This document shows positions 1-7,184 of a stretch of 37,863 nt of DNA, in pieces. Numbering within the stretch: the stretch's first letter is position 1; each line of letters begins with the position of its first letter. The position numbers were made by a program, and so were the translations under genes. The notes under the pieces were generated by a model. The model made no database searches. It was given only the letters and a program-made list of their open reading frames with translations, and was not told the origin of the DNA. This DNA comes from Aequorivita sp. Lineage in GTDB: Bacteria > Bacteroidota > Bacteroidia > Flavobacteriales > Flavobacteriaceae. The stretch is from the NCBI GenBank assembly GCA_026646335.1, contig JAPKFY010000013.1:1-37863 (forward strand), given 5' to 3'.

Positions 1-55
1 ACGACTGGCTGGAGGCGGGCGAGCACACCCAGCGCACGGTGGCGCAGCTCTCGCA
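1..55. other. GC-rich foreign end piece (left chimeric junction)
   Basis: By count 40 of these 55 bases are G or C, whereas sequence from about position 61 on is strongly AT-rich. One frame (starting at base 3) reads without a stop as DWLEAGEHTQRTVAQLSQ and only ends in a TAA at 73-75 after crossing into AT-rich DNA. That suits the inside of a gene from a high-GC organism, but I do not recognise the protein. An EcoRI site (GAATTC, 56-61) lies exactly at the change in composition, so ligation of two fragments or a misassembly is more likely than natural insertion. Positions 61-180 are AT-rich and hold nothing I can name. Confidence 0.6.
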
Positions 56-180
56 GAATTCCAAATATATTTAATACCATTAGTAATGCAATCATGAAAT
101 TGTGAAAAAATTCCATTTTAACATAAAGTGATCCAGCCAAAAGCAAACTGAATCAACAAAATAGAAAGAAAATTGGTTAT

Positions 181-690
181 TTATTGAAACAAAGCCTTCA
201 GCTCCGTAGCTTCATTTGGCTTCATTTTTCCGGCAAGGACCAGGCTCAATTGTTTTCTTCGAAGAGCAGCTTCGAAACGTTTTTTCTCAATTTCAGTCTC
301 GGGAACCAACTCTGGAACACGAACAGGGTTACCCATTTCATCAACAGCCACAAAAGTATAAATGGCTTCGTTGGAAAGACTTCTTTCGCCACTTTCGCGA
401 TCTTCAATAAAAACATCCATAAACACTTCCATAGAACTTTTGAATGCTCTTGAAACCTTGGCTTCAACTGTTACTACACTTCCCAAGGGAATCATTTTGT
501 TGAAAGCCACGTGGTTTACCGAAGCGGTAACCACAATTCTTCTACTATGGCGGCGTGCGGCAATACTGGCAGCACGATCCATCCGCGCCAGAAGTTCGCC
601 TCCAAACATATTTCCTATGGGGTTTGTTTCACTGGGAAGAACCATGTCTGTATAAATAGTCAATGATTCTTTTGGGGTTTTGGCTTGCAT
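181..690 (-). CDS. Hotdog-fold acyl-CoA thioesterase
   Basis: Predicted cytoplasmic acyl-CoA hydrolase (CoA thioester to free acid plus CoA) of the YciA/BFIT/ACOT group, 169 aa. Residues 24-42 contain NPIGNMFGGELLARMD, the family's N-x-x-G-x-x-F-G-G segment ending in the probable catalytic Asp38. The rest follows the single hotdog layout with SVNHVAF near residue 60 and a charged C-terminal helix. A longer reading from a TTG at 708 exists, but the TAnnTTTG promoter at 706-713 overlaps it, so the ATG at 690 is the likely start. It stands alone, transcribed towards the left junction. The family is confident; the chain-length preference cannot be read from the sequence. Confidence 0.88.
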   Translation of the reverse strand: MQAKTPKESLTIYTDMVLPSETNPIGNMFGGELLARMDRAASIAARRHSRRIVVTASVNHVAFNKMIPLGSVVTVEAKVSRAFKSSMEVFMDVFIEDRESGERSLSNEAIYTFVAVDEMGNPVRVPELVPETEIEKKRFEAALRRKQLSLVLAGKMKPNEATELKALFQ

Positions 691-705
691 CAGAAAAAAT
701 TTTTG

Positions 706-713
706 CAAAGATA
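706..713 (-). promoter_or_regulatory. Bacteroidota -7 promoter element (TATCTTTG) for the thioesterase gene
   Basis: TATCTTTG on the minus strand matches the Bacteroidota -7 consensus TAnnTTTG and ends 15 bases before the ATG at 690, predicting a very short leader. I see no clear TTG-type -33 element at the usual spacing. Confidence 0.5.
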
Positions 714-824
714 CCCAACTAGGAAAAAAGAATAGAGAAAAAAGAAGAAAGAAAAGTTGGTTATTAATTGCACGCGTAAATCATAAGCCTACCCAAACTG
801 CGTACTGGCTTACTGAATACTGAT

Positions 825-1763
825 TTACTGAATCTCCTGTACCAATATCCAAGCATCTGGATTGTCGGCACGTTGGATTTCGTGAAGTTTATCCAAAGCT
901 TCCATTTGGTCTTCAAAACTGGCATACAAAACTTGGTGAAGGCCGTAGTGATTGGCTTCCATTTTCAAAGGAGAATATCCCTTTTCGCGTAATTGCTCAA
1001 CTTTTTTAGTTGCGTTTTCTTCCATACGATATGCGCCCGCAACAATATGGTACATTCCAGTGTGTTTCGGAAGTTGCAAACTGAGCACTGGCAATGGATT
1101 TTCAATTACAAAAGTAGCTTCCTGAATCTGGTTTTCAACCAATGAATTAGCTTTCTGTCTTTCTGCCAAATTAAACTTTTGAACTTGACTTTCGTAAAGT
1201 TTCAAACTTCCAAAACCTATTGCGGACAGTGCAATAACTGCAATTGCGGCATATTTGAGATAAGGTTTTGCTTCTCTTCTTTCGGGCGTAAAATGTATTG
1301 GAGCCTTTTCTTCCAGCGCTTCAACGGTTTCTTTATAAACCTCACGGCTTATTTTCGGCGAAACAAATGAAGAAAGCCCAAATGCCAAAGTGCTGAAATT
1401 CTGTTGCTGCAACGGTTCAAATTGAAGCGATTTTTCTTCGTTTAGGGCAAATTCACCTATATTTTTGAATGAAATGGTTTTCCCTTCCGAAAGCTCTTTT
1501 GAAATTTGAGCCGTAAAGTTTCTTATTCTTTGCAACGCGGTTTCATAACTACATTTTTCAACCGAGGCAACATAATTGGCAAACAAACCATCATTGGCCT
1601 GCAACTGTTTATTGAAAGAAACAATTTTTGAAGGCGGGTTGAAGGTGTTTGTGGAATTGTCAATATGTGCAGATTTATAACGTGTCAAAAAAGCACCAAA
1701 ACCAGGAATAATCACACATTCGTATCGGTATAGCAGGTCAGATATGTAGGTTGTAAGTTGCAT
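825..1763 (-). CDS. HU-CCDC81-like and SPOR domain membrane protein
   Basis: 312 aa, three parts. Residues 1-130 resemble the Bacteroidota HU-CCDC81 domain pair, including IIPGFGAFLTRY near residue 18 and ISFKNIGEF near 98, both typical of HU-fold modules. Residues about 168-188 form one transmembrane helix. Residues 235-310 form a SPOR domain (YHIVAGAYRMEENA...), a fold known to bind denuded glycan strands of septal peptidoglycan. Inferred topology: N-terminal domains in the cytoplasm, SPOR domain in the periplasm, so the protein could link nucleoid or cytoplasmic partners to the division site. The ATG at 1763 is preferred over a TTG at 1793, because a promoter element lies between them. It is divergent from dprA. 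Confidence 0.82.
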   Translation of the reverse strand: MQLTTYISDLLYRYECVIIPGFGAFLTRYKSAHIDNSTNTFNPPSKIVSFNKQLQANDGLFANYVASVEKCSYETALQRIRNFTAQISKELSEGKTISFKNIGEFALNEEKSLQFEPLQQQNFSTLAFGLSSFVSPKISREVYKETVEALEEKAPIHFTPERREAKPYLKYAAIAVIALSAIGFGSLKLYESQVQKFNLAERQKANSLVENQIQEATFVIENPLPVLSLQLPKHTGMYHIVAGAYRMEENATKKVEQLREKGYSPLKMEANHYGLHQVLYASFEDQMEALDKLHEIQRADNPDAWILVQEIQ

Positions 1764-1768
1764 ATAAA

Positions 1769-1798
1769 CAAAATTAGCCTTTTTTGAAGGCAATCCAA
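1769..1798 (-). promoter_or_regulatory. Bacteroidota promoter for the SPOR protein gene
   Basis: On the minus strand TTG (1796-1798) is followed after a 19-base spacer by TAATTTTG (1769-1776), matching the -33 TTG / -7 TAnnTTTG arrangement. The -7 box ends five bases before the ATG, so the mRNA is likely leaderless or nearly so. Confidence 0.6.
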
Positions 1799-1835
1799 TT
1801 TTTGTTTTGGTAATTTATTAACAACTTAAAAAGTT

Positions 1836-1860
1836 GTATTTTTAAAGTTCCTCCCCGATT
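1836..1860 (+). promoter_or_regulatory. Leader element shared with the exonuclease gene at 26 kb
   Basis: The 25 bases GTATTTTTAAAGTT-C-CTCCCCGATT sit 15 bases before the dprA ATG. The same string, lacking one C, occurs on the minus strand at 26081-26104, 14 bases before the exonuclease ATG. It contains TATTTTTA, one base off the -7 consensus, so it may be a promoter plus a conserved transcript start. Shared regulation is inferred. Confidence 0.4.
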
Positions 1861-1875
1861 ATAAATTTCAAAAGG

Positions 1876-2979
1876 ATGCTTTCACAAAACGAACTGCGCT
1901 ATACGCTTGCATTGCAGCGTATTCCAAATTTAGGGGATATTTCAGCGAAAAAACTATTGCGGAAAATGGGTTCTGCGGAAGAAATTTTCAAAGAGAAAAA
2001 AAGCAATCTCGCCAAAATTGATGGTATCGGCCTTTTGCGCTTAAAAGACATCAATTTGAAAAAACAGTTGGAAGAAGCTGATGAAGAACTGAGGTTTATT
2101 GAAGAAAACGATATTCAATTCAGCTATTTCAAGGACAAAACCTATCCCGAAAAATTAAAACATTGCATAGATGGACCCATACTTTTCTTCCATCGTGGAA
2201 ATATAGATTTGGTTGGGAAAAAAATAATCAGCATCGTAGGCACACGAAAAATCACCAGTTACGGCAACACTTTTTGCCAAAATTTAATTGAGGAGCTTTC
2301 GCCATTAAACCCTGTGATTGTTTCAGGATTAGCTTACGGAGTGGACGTTTGTGCCCATAAAGCTGCAATAGAAAATAAGTTGCAAAACATTGCTTGTCTG
2401 GCCCACGGACTAAACCAAATGTATCCAAAGGATCATAAAAAATATATTCAAAAAATAGAGGAAAACGGCGGTTTTATCACAGAATTTTGGAGTAGCGATG
2501 CTTTTGATAGAAACAATTTTTTAAAGCGAAACCGTATTATCGCAGGACTTTCTGAAGCTACCATCGTTATAGAATCTGCAGAAAAAGGTGGAAGTTTGGT
2601 CACCGCAGATATTGCAAATTCATATAACCGCGAAGTTTTTGCCGTTCCTGGAAGGGCAACCGACAGCCAAAGTCGTGGCTGCAACAATTTGATTAAACAG
2701 CAAAAAGCACAGTTACTCACCAGCGCTGCGGATATAATCTATATGTTGGACTGGGAATTGAAAGAGGACAATAAACCCAAACAAACCCAACTTTTCGTGG
2801 AATTAGATGATGAAGAAAAAGTAGTCTTCCGATTTTTAAAGGAAAAAGAAAAAGAACTGTTAGACATTATAGCATTGGAATGTAACATTCCTGCCTATAA
2901 AGCTGCCAGTATTTTAATGAATATGGAGCTGAAAGGCGTTGTTAGACCATTGCCTGGAAAATTATTTCAGTTGGTTTAG
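1876..2979 (+). CDS. dprA: DNA-processing protein DprA (natural transformation)
   Basis: DprA/Smf binds incoming single-stranded DNA in the cytoplasm and loads RecA on it during natural transformation. The 367-aa product has the full architecture: helix-hairpin-helix region at residues 1-75, Rossmann-like DprA core about 85-290, and a C-terminal winged helix about 305-365. Core motifs are SIVGTRKITSYG (119-130), VSGLAYGVDVCAHKAA (149-164) and the C-terminal core segment with EKGGSLVTADIA and FAVPGR (236-260). The ATG at 1876 is preceded by AAAAGG. The 3' end overlaps that of the convergent trpS by 4 bases (2976-2979), so no terminator separates them. Its partner recA lies about 4 kb away. Confidence 0.95.
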   Translation: MLSQNELRYTLALQRIPNLGDISAKKLLRKMGSAEEIFKEKKSNLAKIDGIGLLRLKDINLKKQLEEADEELRFIEENDIQFSYFKDKTYPEKLKHCIDGPILFFHRGNIDLVGKKIISIVGTRKITSYGNTFCQNLIEELSPLNPVIVSGLAYGVDVCAHKAAIENKLQNIACLAHGLNQMYPKDHKKYIQKIEENGGFITEFWSSDAFDRNNFLKRNRIIAGLSEATIVIESAEKGGSLVTADIANSYNREVFAVPGRATDSQSRGCNNLIKQQKAQLLTSAADIIYMLDWELKEDNKPKQTQLFVELDDEEKVVFRFLKEKEKELLDIIALECNIPAYKAASILMNMELKGVVRPLPGKLFQLV

Positions 2980-3944
2980 TAGCCCACTTTCTCTCTTACT
3001 CTTTTCAAAACTCCATCTGCAACCTTGCGCGCCTTTTCAGCACCAGTATTCAAAGCCGCATCTATTTCGGGAAGATTTTCCATAAAATAGTTGTAGCGAG
3101 TGCGTTCCTCTGAAAATTTTTCAACTATCAATTCAAACAAAGCTTGTTTGGCGTGGCCGTAGCCATAGTTTCCAGCTCGGTAGTTTTTTCGCATTTGCGC
3201 CACTTCTTCTTTTGAGCCCAGCAATTTATAAAGTCCAAAAACATTGCAAGTATCTGGATCTTTTGGCTCTTCCATCGGCGTACTGTCAGTTTCAATGCCC
3301 ATTATCTGCTTCCGAAGCTGTTTATCCTCCAAAAATATATTGATGATATTTCCTTTGGATTTACTCATTTTGGTACCGTCCGTTCCTGGAACGTACATGG
3401 TTTCCTCTTGCACTTTTCCAACGGGCAATACAAAGGTTTCCCCCATCTGGGTGTGAAAACGGGAGGCAACGTCTCGTGTAATTTCAATATGTTGCATTTG
3501 ATCTTTCCCAACAGGAACAATTTCGGCATCGTACAAAAGTATGTCCGCAGCCATGAGCATTGGATAGGTAAAAAGCCCTGCGTTTACGTCTTCCAATCTA
3601 TCCGCTTTGTCTTTAAAGGAATGTGCCAACGTCAATCTTTGAAAGGGGAAAAAGCAACTCAAATACCAAGAAAGTTCTGCGGTTTGTGGCACATCACTTT
3701 GGCGGTAAAAAACCGCACGTTCAATATCCAAACCAAATGCCAACCAAGTAGCGGCAACGCTGTAGGTATTTGCGCGAAGTGTTTTTGCATTTTTTATCTG
3801 CGTCAACGAGTGCATATCTGCAATAAAAAGGAAAGAGTCATTTTTAGGGTCGTTGGCCATTTCAATTGCTGGAACGATTGCTCCTAAAAGATTTCCGAGA
3901 TGTGGTGTACCGGTGCTTTGTATTCCTGTGAGTATTCTAGACAT
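2976..3944 (-). CDS. trpS: Tryptophanyl-tRNA synthetase
   Basis: Class I aminoacyl-tRNA synthetase charging tRNA-Trp with tryptophan using ATP. The 322-aa protein has the usual bacterial length. The HIGH-type signature is TGTPHLGN (11-18) and the KMSKS loop is TKMSKSKGN (191-199). The tryptophan-pocket region with DMHSLTQ and the GKDQMQHIE segment before KMSKS are also clear. The ATG at 3944 gives the family-typical MSRILTGIQSTG opening; an upstream TTG at 3998 would run through the promoter element at 3963-3970. It is divergent from plsC and convergent with dprA. There is no sign of a T-box or attenuator upstream. Confidence 0.96.
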   Translation of the reverse strand: MSRILTGIQSTGTPHLGNLLGAIVPAIEMANDPKNDSFLFIADMHSLTQIKNAKTLRANTYSVAATWLAFGLDIERAVFYRQSDVPQTAELSWYLSCFFPFQRLTLAHSFKDKADRLEDVNAGLFTYPMLMAADILLYDAEIVPVGKDQMQHIEITRDVASRFHTQMGETFVLPVGKVQEETMYVPGTDGTKMSKSKGNIINIFLEDKQLRKQIMGIETDSTPMEEPKDPDTCNVFGLYKLLGSKEEVAQMRKNYRAGNYGYGHAKQALFELIVEKFSEERTRYNYFMENLPEIDAALNTGAEKARKVADGVLKRVREKVGY

Positions 3945-3962
3945 TCTTGTTAAAAATTTCAG

Positions 3963-3970
3963 CAAAGGTA
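3963..3970 (-). promoter_or_regulatory. -7 promoter element (TACCTTTG) for trpS
   Basis: TACCTTTG on the minus strand matches TAnnTTTG, 18 bases before the trpS ATG. It argues against the longer TTG-started reading frame. No convincing -33 box was found. Confidence 0.5.
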
Positions 3971-4003
3971 CTTTTTTTGATTTATTCACATCGTTCAAAT
4001 TAG

Positions 4004-4011
4004 TACTTTTG
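4004..4011 (+). promoter_or_regulatory. -7 promoter element (TACTTTTG) for plsC
   Basis: TACTTTTG matches TAnnTTTG and ends seven bases before the plsC ATG at 4019. With the trpS element it makes a compact divergent promoter pair only 33 bases apart. Confidence 0.5.
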
Positions 4012-4018
4012 AAGCTTG

Positions 4019-4759
4019 ATGAAATTAATAAAACAAATATTTGCGGCGTTTTACCGTATTTGGTTCTATTTGGTTATAGCCCTGGCTACAATTTTGTTAT
4101 TTCCTTTTCTTCTTATTAGTATTTTAAAATATTCTTGGTATCCTTTTTTCTTCAAGGTTGCACGAACTTGGTCTGCCATAATAATTTACGGGATTGGATG
4201 CTATCCTATTATAAAACGCGATGTACATTATGAAAAAGGCAAAAGCTATATGTTTGTGGCCAACCACACTTCCATGACTGATATTATGTTGATGTTTTAT
4301 GCAACAAAAAATCCTTTCGTCTTTGTTGGCAAAAAGGAATTGGCTAAGATTCCACTGTTCGGATACATTTATAAACGCACCTGCATTTTGGTAGATCGGG
4401 GCAACAACAAAAGCCGTGTTGAAGCTTTCCGAAGAGCCGAAATGCGTTTGAATGAAGGTTTAAGTGTCTGCATTTTCCCCGAAGGAGGCGTGCCGGAGGA
4501 TCTTTCGCTTTTGTTGGATGAATTTAAGGATGGTGCATTTCGACTTTCTATTGAACACAAAATAACCATTGCCCCAATGACCTTCCACGACAATAAAAAA
4601 CGGTTTCCATACTCCTTTTTTAAAGGTGGTCCGGGCAAGATGCGGGTAAAAGTCCATGAGCTTATCCCAACCGCGACCTTGACTTTGGATAAAAGAAAGG
4701 AATTGAAAAAGGAAACCAGGGATGTTATTTTAGAAGAATTGCAAAACCCAACGGTTTAG
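4019..4759 (+). CDS. plsC: 1-acyl-sn-glycerol-3-phosphate acyltransferase (PlsC family)
   Basis: Transfers an acyl chain to lysophosphatidic acid to make phosphatidic acid at the inner membrane. The 246-aa protein starts with a strongly hydrophobic segment (about residues 12-37). It then shows the acyltransferase motifs in order: NHTSMTD (82-88, catalytic His83 and Asp88), the GKKELAKIPLFG substrate segment (104-115), and FPEGG (153-157) for phosphate binding. The ATG at 4019 fits the promoter spacing; the overlapping TTG at 4016 is less likely. A strong terminator follows at once. Acceptor specificity (PlsC itself or another lysolipid) is inferred from family. Confidence 0.9.
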   Translation: MKLIKQIFAAFYRIWFYLVIALATILLFPFLLISILKYSWYPFFFKVARTWSAIIIYGIGCYPIIKRDVHYEKGKSYMFVANHTSMTDIMLMFYATKNPFVFVGKKELAKIPLFGYIYKRTCILVDRGNNKSRVEAFRRAEMRLNEGLSVCIFPEGGVPEDLSLLLDEFKDGAFRLSIEHKITIAPMTFHDNKKRFPYSFFKGGPGKMRVKVHELIPTATLTLDKRKELKKETRDVILEELQNPTV

Positions 4760-4787
4760 AATATTTTTTTCGAAAAAATACAGTAAT

Positions 4788-4821
4788 AAAAAAACCGTCC
4801 TATGGCGAAGAACGGTTTTTT
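4788..4821. terminator. Bidirectional rho-independent terminator
   Basis: An A-run plus ACCGT (ending 4798) pairs with ACGGT plus a T-run (from 4812) across a 13-base loop. It lies between the convergent plsC and beta-barrel genes and has A and T tracts on both sides, so it can end transcripts from either strand. Confidence 0.75.
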
Positions 4822-4870
4822 GCAATCATTTTGTTTGAAGTATATCAAACATATTCAACTAAAAACTAAC

Positions 4871-6430
4871 CTAAAACTTGAAACTCAATCCACTGTAAAC
4901 GCCTAAATAATATGGCTTGAAGTTTACAGATGAATCGGTATAAGGGTTGAGCTGGTATTTAAACATTGGCTCAATATTAAACGTAAATTTTTTGGACAGT
5001 TTATAGTCCAATCCCAGCCCGACGTTAGTTGAAAAACTTACAGAGGAGAGATTGTTTGCCTCTCCCAGTACATCAGTAAAATTATCTGCTTTCACTGAAA
5101 TTTCGTTGTTGCCCAAAAACAAAGTGCTTACCCCACCAATTACATTTACGCCAAATCTACTATCAATTACAGCATATTTAAGCTCAACTGGCACTTCGTA
5201 ATAATTTATATTTTGAATAAGTTTCGCTTCACCCTGTGTGGATTTCGGCATAATATCTCCAAAACCGTTAGATGGAGCGGCATTGGCAAATGAACCTTTG
5301 TCTGCAGCAGTTACAACAATATCCTTTCCACCATAATCAACGGAACGCAATGCAACTGCCACTGGACCAGTACCAACTTCAATACCCGAAGTGCTATAGC
5401 TTAAATCTACATTATTCACCCCAGTACGAACGCTTAAACGATTGTTTAAAGCGTAACTTACCTGAACTCCGTAACTCATATTCACATCACCTTCTTGCGG
5501 GTTGTCTGCAAATGTTGGGTCTATGGAAGAACCATTGCCAAAACTGCTGTAATAAACAGGAGCTACATTTGGAGCTACATTCCAGCGGTGCTCTGGCTTT
5601 TCTTTCTTTTTCTTTTCAGAAACTGTTTCTTCATTAGTTTCTGCAATGGCATCAAAAATTGATTTTTTATTGTTTGATTCCTGTGCTATTTCTTCCTCGG
5701 TTTTTACTAGGCTTTTTTCTGAATTTATCTCTTTTGAATTATCGTTAACAACAACTGCTTCCTTTTTGGTATCGAAAATAGCTTTATCCTTATTTATGAA
5801 ACCTTCGTTTGCTTCTTTTCCGTTTTTGTCAGTATTGGTTTTTTCAGAACTGTTTTTTAAAGAAGCTATTCCTTCTTCCACTTTATTTTTTGAATTGTTC
5901 TTTTCAATCAAATCTTTCGTTTGATTTTCTTTTGATTTTGAAGTATTCATTTCTGAATTGTTGGAAGCAATTACAGTACTTTTTGATTTTTCAGAAGCAT
6001 TTTTGAGACCATTATTTGTGGATTTTGTTTCGTTCTTATCCTTTAAAGAATTATTCTCGGAAGCATCTGAATTATGAAAGGCTTCATTTTGAGGTGTTTT
6101 TTCTTCCGAAGCTACTTGCGAATCATTCGCCTGTTTTTCAATCTCAGATTTATTTTCTTGAAATTGATTTTCAGTTTGTTCTACATTCTCATTAGTAATT
6201 TCAGGGGCAACAGTATCTGAAGAATTGTAAAGCGAATCGCCCACGGTCAACAACAGTGCAAGCAACGCAGCAACACCGCTCAGTTTTATCCACAGCGGGA
6301 TAACCTTGCGCTCTTTTTTCTCCTTTTTAAGCTCCGCTTGAATGTTTTCCCAAACGCGCGGCGAAGGAGTGGCTTCAAGATTTTTGAAACCTTCGTTAAA
6401 AATGTTGTCTATGTTTTTCTTTTCTTTCAT
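4871..6430 (-). CDS. Anti-sigma-like membrane protein with outer-membrane beta-barrel domain
   Basis: 519 aa with a striking layout. Residues 1-45 are charged and include SPRVWENIQAELKKEKK, as in short cytoplasmic anti-sigma regions. Residues about 47-65 form one transmembrane helix. Residues about 68-280 are low-complexity, rich in Asn, Lys, Glu and Ser, and probably disordered. Residues about 282-519 look like a PorT/OMP beta-barrel domain, with alternating hydrophobic strands and the final aromatic pattern GLSFKF typical of outer-membrane barrels. The gene directly follows the ECF sigma gene (87-base gap), so a role in controlling that sigma factor is likely but inferred. There is no N-terminal signal peptide; the internal helix would serve as inner-membrane anchor. 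See the findings for the topology question. Confidence 0.7.
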   Translation of the reverse strand: MKEKKNIDNIFNEGFKNLEATPSPRVWENIQAELKKEKKERKVIPLWIKLSGVAALLALLLTVGDSLYNSSDTVAPEITNENVEQTENQFQENKSEIEKQANDSQVASEEKTPQNEAFHNSDASENNSLKDKNETKSTNNGLKNASEKSKSTVIASNNSEMNTSKSKENQTKDLIEKNNSKNKVEEGIASLKNSSEKTNTDKNGKEANEGFINKDKAIFDTKKEAVVVNDNSKEINSEKSLVKTEEEIAQESNNKKSIFDAIAETNEETVSEKKKKEKPEHRWNVAPNVAPVYYSSFGNGSSIDPTFADNPQEGDVNMSYGVQVSYALNNRLSVRTGVNNVDLSYSTSGIEVGTGPVAVALRSVDYGGKDIVVTAADKGSFANAAPSNGFGDIMPKSTQGEAKLIQNINYYEVPVELKYAVIDSRFGVNVIGGVSTLFLGNNEISVKADNFTDVLGEANNLSSVSFSTNVGLGLDYKLSKKFTFNIEPMFKYQLNPYTDSSVNFKPYYLGVYSGLSFKF

Positions 6431-6435
6431 TATTA

Positions 6436-6448
6436 CCCTTTAAAAGGG
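6436..6448. promoter_or_regulatory. 13-base palindrome just before the barrel gene start
   Basis: CCCTTTAAAAGGG is a near-perfect palindrome five bases before the ATG at 6430. In the mRNA it would fold next to the ribosome-binding region. It could be a translational control hairpin or an operator; neither is shown. Confidence 0.3.
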
Positions 6449-6458
6449 AAACCTTTTT

Positions 6459-6483
6459 AAAAACCCCTACCCAAAAGCAGGGG
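6459..6483 (-). terminator. Possible intra-operon terminator or attenuator
   Basis: Read on the minus strand, CCCCT and AGGGG (6464-6468 with 6479-6483) form a short hairpin followed by five T. It sits between the sigma and barrel genes and could reduce read-through so that the two are made in unequal amounts. Confidence 0.4.
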
Positions 6484-6517
6484 CATTTTATTCAATCTAA
6501 ACAATTCATACAATGCT

Positions 6518-7057
6518 TTAAGTGTTATAATTTTTAGCATTATAGTCTTCAATCTTATTTTTCAAAATCGCTCTGGCGCGTGCCAGGTTTGATTTAGACG
6601 TTCCATCGCTGATTCCTAACATCTCCGCTATCTCTTTATGTTGATAGCCGTCCATCACGTACATACTGAAAACCAATCTGTACCTATCTGGCAGTTCCTG
6701 CACAATTTTCAGCAAAAAATCCAAAGGGATTTCTTCACTTTCTACTTCATCTTCCGCCTCATCTTCAATCTGCCCTTCTTCAACAATTTCAAAGGTGCGT
6801 TGCTTTCTATATTTTTGAAGAACAGTGTTCACGGTTACCCGTTTCATCCAGCCTTCAAAAGAACCTTTGCCGTTGTACTGCTCAACTTTTTTAAAAATGG
6901 TTATAAAAGCATCTTGCAAATTGTCTTCAGCCTCTGTATAATTAGGCGAATAACGAAGACAAATGGCAAAAAGGATTTTGTTGTACTGTTTGTACAATTC
7001 GCCCTGCGCCGTTGCATCCTGCTTTTTGCATTGTGTTATGAGCTCGTCTAAAGTCAA
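6518..7057 (-). CDS. ECF-type RNA polymerase sigma factor
   Basis: 179-aa sigma-70 family protein with only regions 2 and 4, as in ECF sigmas. Region 2 spans about 19-85 (LYKQYNKILFAICLRY, DNLQDAFITIFKKV, GSFEGWMKRVTVNT). An acidic linker runs from about 90 to 112. Region 4 spans about 115-170 (ELPDRYRLVFSMYVMDGY, HKEIAEMLGIS as the helix-turn-helix, SKSNLARAR). The start is TTG at 7057: an in-frame TAA lies six codons upstream and there is no usable ATG, and MTLDELI fits family N-termini. It precedes the anti-sigma/barrel gene and follows recA, with its own probable promoter between. Confidence 0.9.
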   Translation of the reverse strand: MTLDELITQCKKQDATAQGELYKQYNKILFAICLRYSPNYTEAEDNLQDAFITIFKKVEQYNGKGSFEGWMKRVTVNTVLQKYRKQRTFEIVEEGQIEDEAEDEVESEEIPLDFLLKIVQELPDRYRLVFSMYVMDGYQHKEIAEMLGISDGTSKSNLARARAILKNKIEDYNAKNYNT

Positions 7058-7092
7058 ATGCGGTCCCGTGAATTATTGTTCTGTTGTAAATA

Positions 7093-7144
7093 CCTCTTTA
7101 TTTTAGAGGGCAACCGTAATAATCAAGGTTCCTACATTCTGTAG
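7093..7144 (-). promoter_or_regulatory. Hairpin and palindrome in the sigma gene leader
   Basis: Two inverted repeats lie between recA and the sigma gene: CCTCT/AGAGG (7093-7097 with 7105-7109) and the perfect CTACA-TTC-TGTAG (7132-7144). The second overlaps the proposed -10 box, where an operator would act. Function is inferred from position only. Confidence 0.35.
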
Positions 7145-7168
7145 ATACCAGTACATCAAAAGGGTTGC
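7142..7168 (-). promoter_or_regulatory. Candidate ECF-type autoregulated promoter
   Basis: On the minus strand GCAACC (7163-7168) and TATCTA (7142-7147) are separated by 15 bases. AAC-type -35 boxes are typical of ECF sigma promoters, and ECF sigmas often drive their own operon, so this is a plausible autoregulated promoter giving a leader of roughly 80 bases. It differs from the TAnnTTTG housekeeping type seen elsewhere in the window. Confidence 0.4.
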
Positions 7169-7184
7169 GTGGTTTGCCGAAAAA

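Noticed and set aside
801-833. Repeated TTACTGAAT words at the end of the SPOR gene
   Set aside because: Only two to three short imperfect copies; probably chance at the 3' end of the gene.
5272-5637. 121-codon antisense frame within the barrel gene
   Set aside because: Shadow of the real gene; low-complexity Gln/Leu-rich product with no context.
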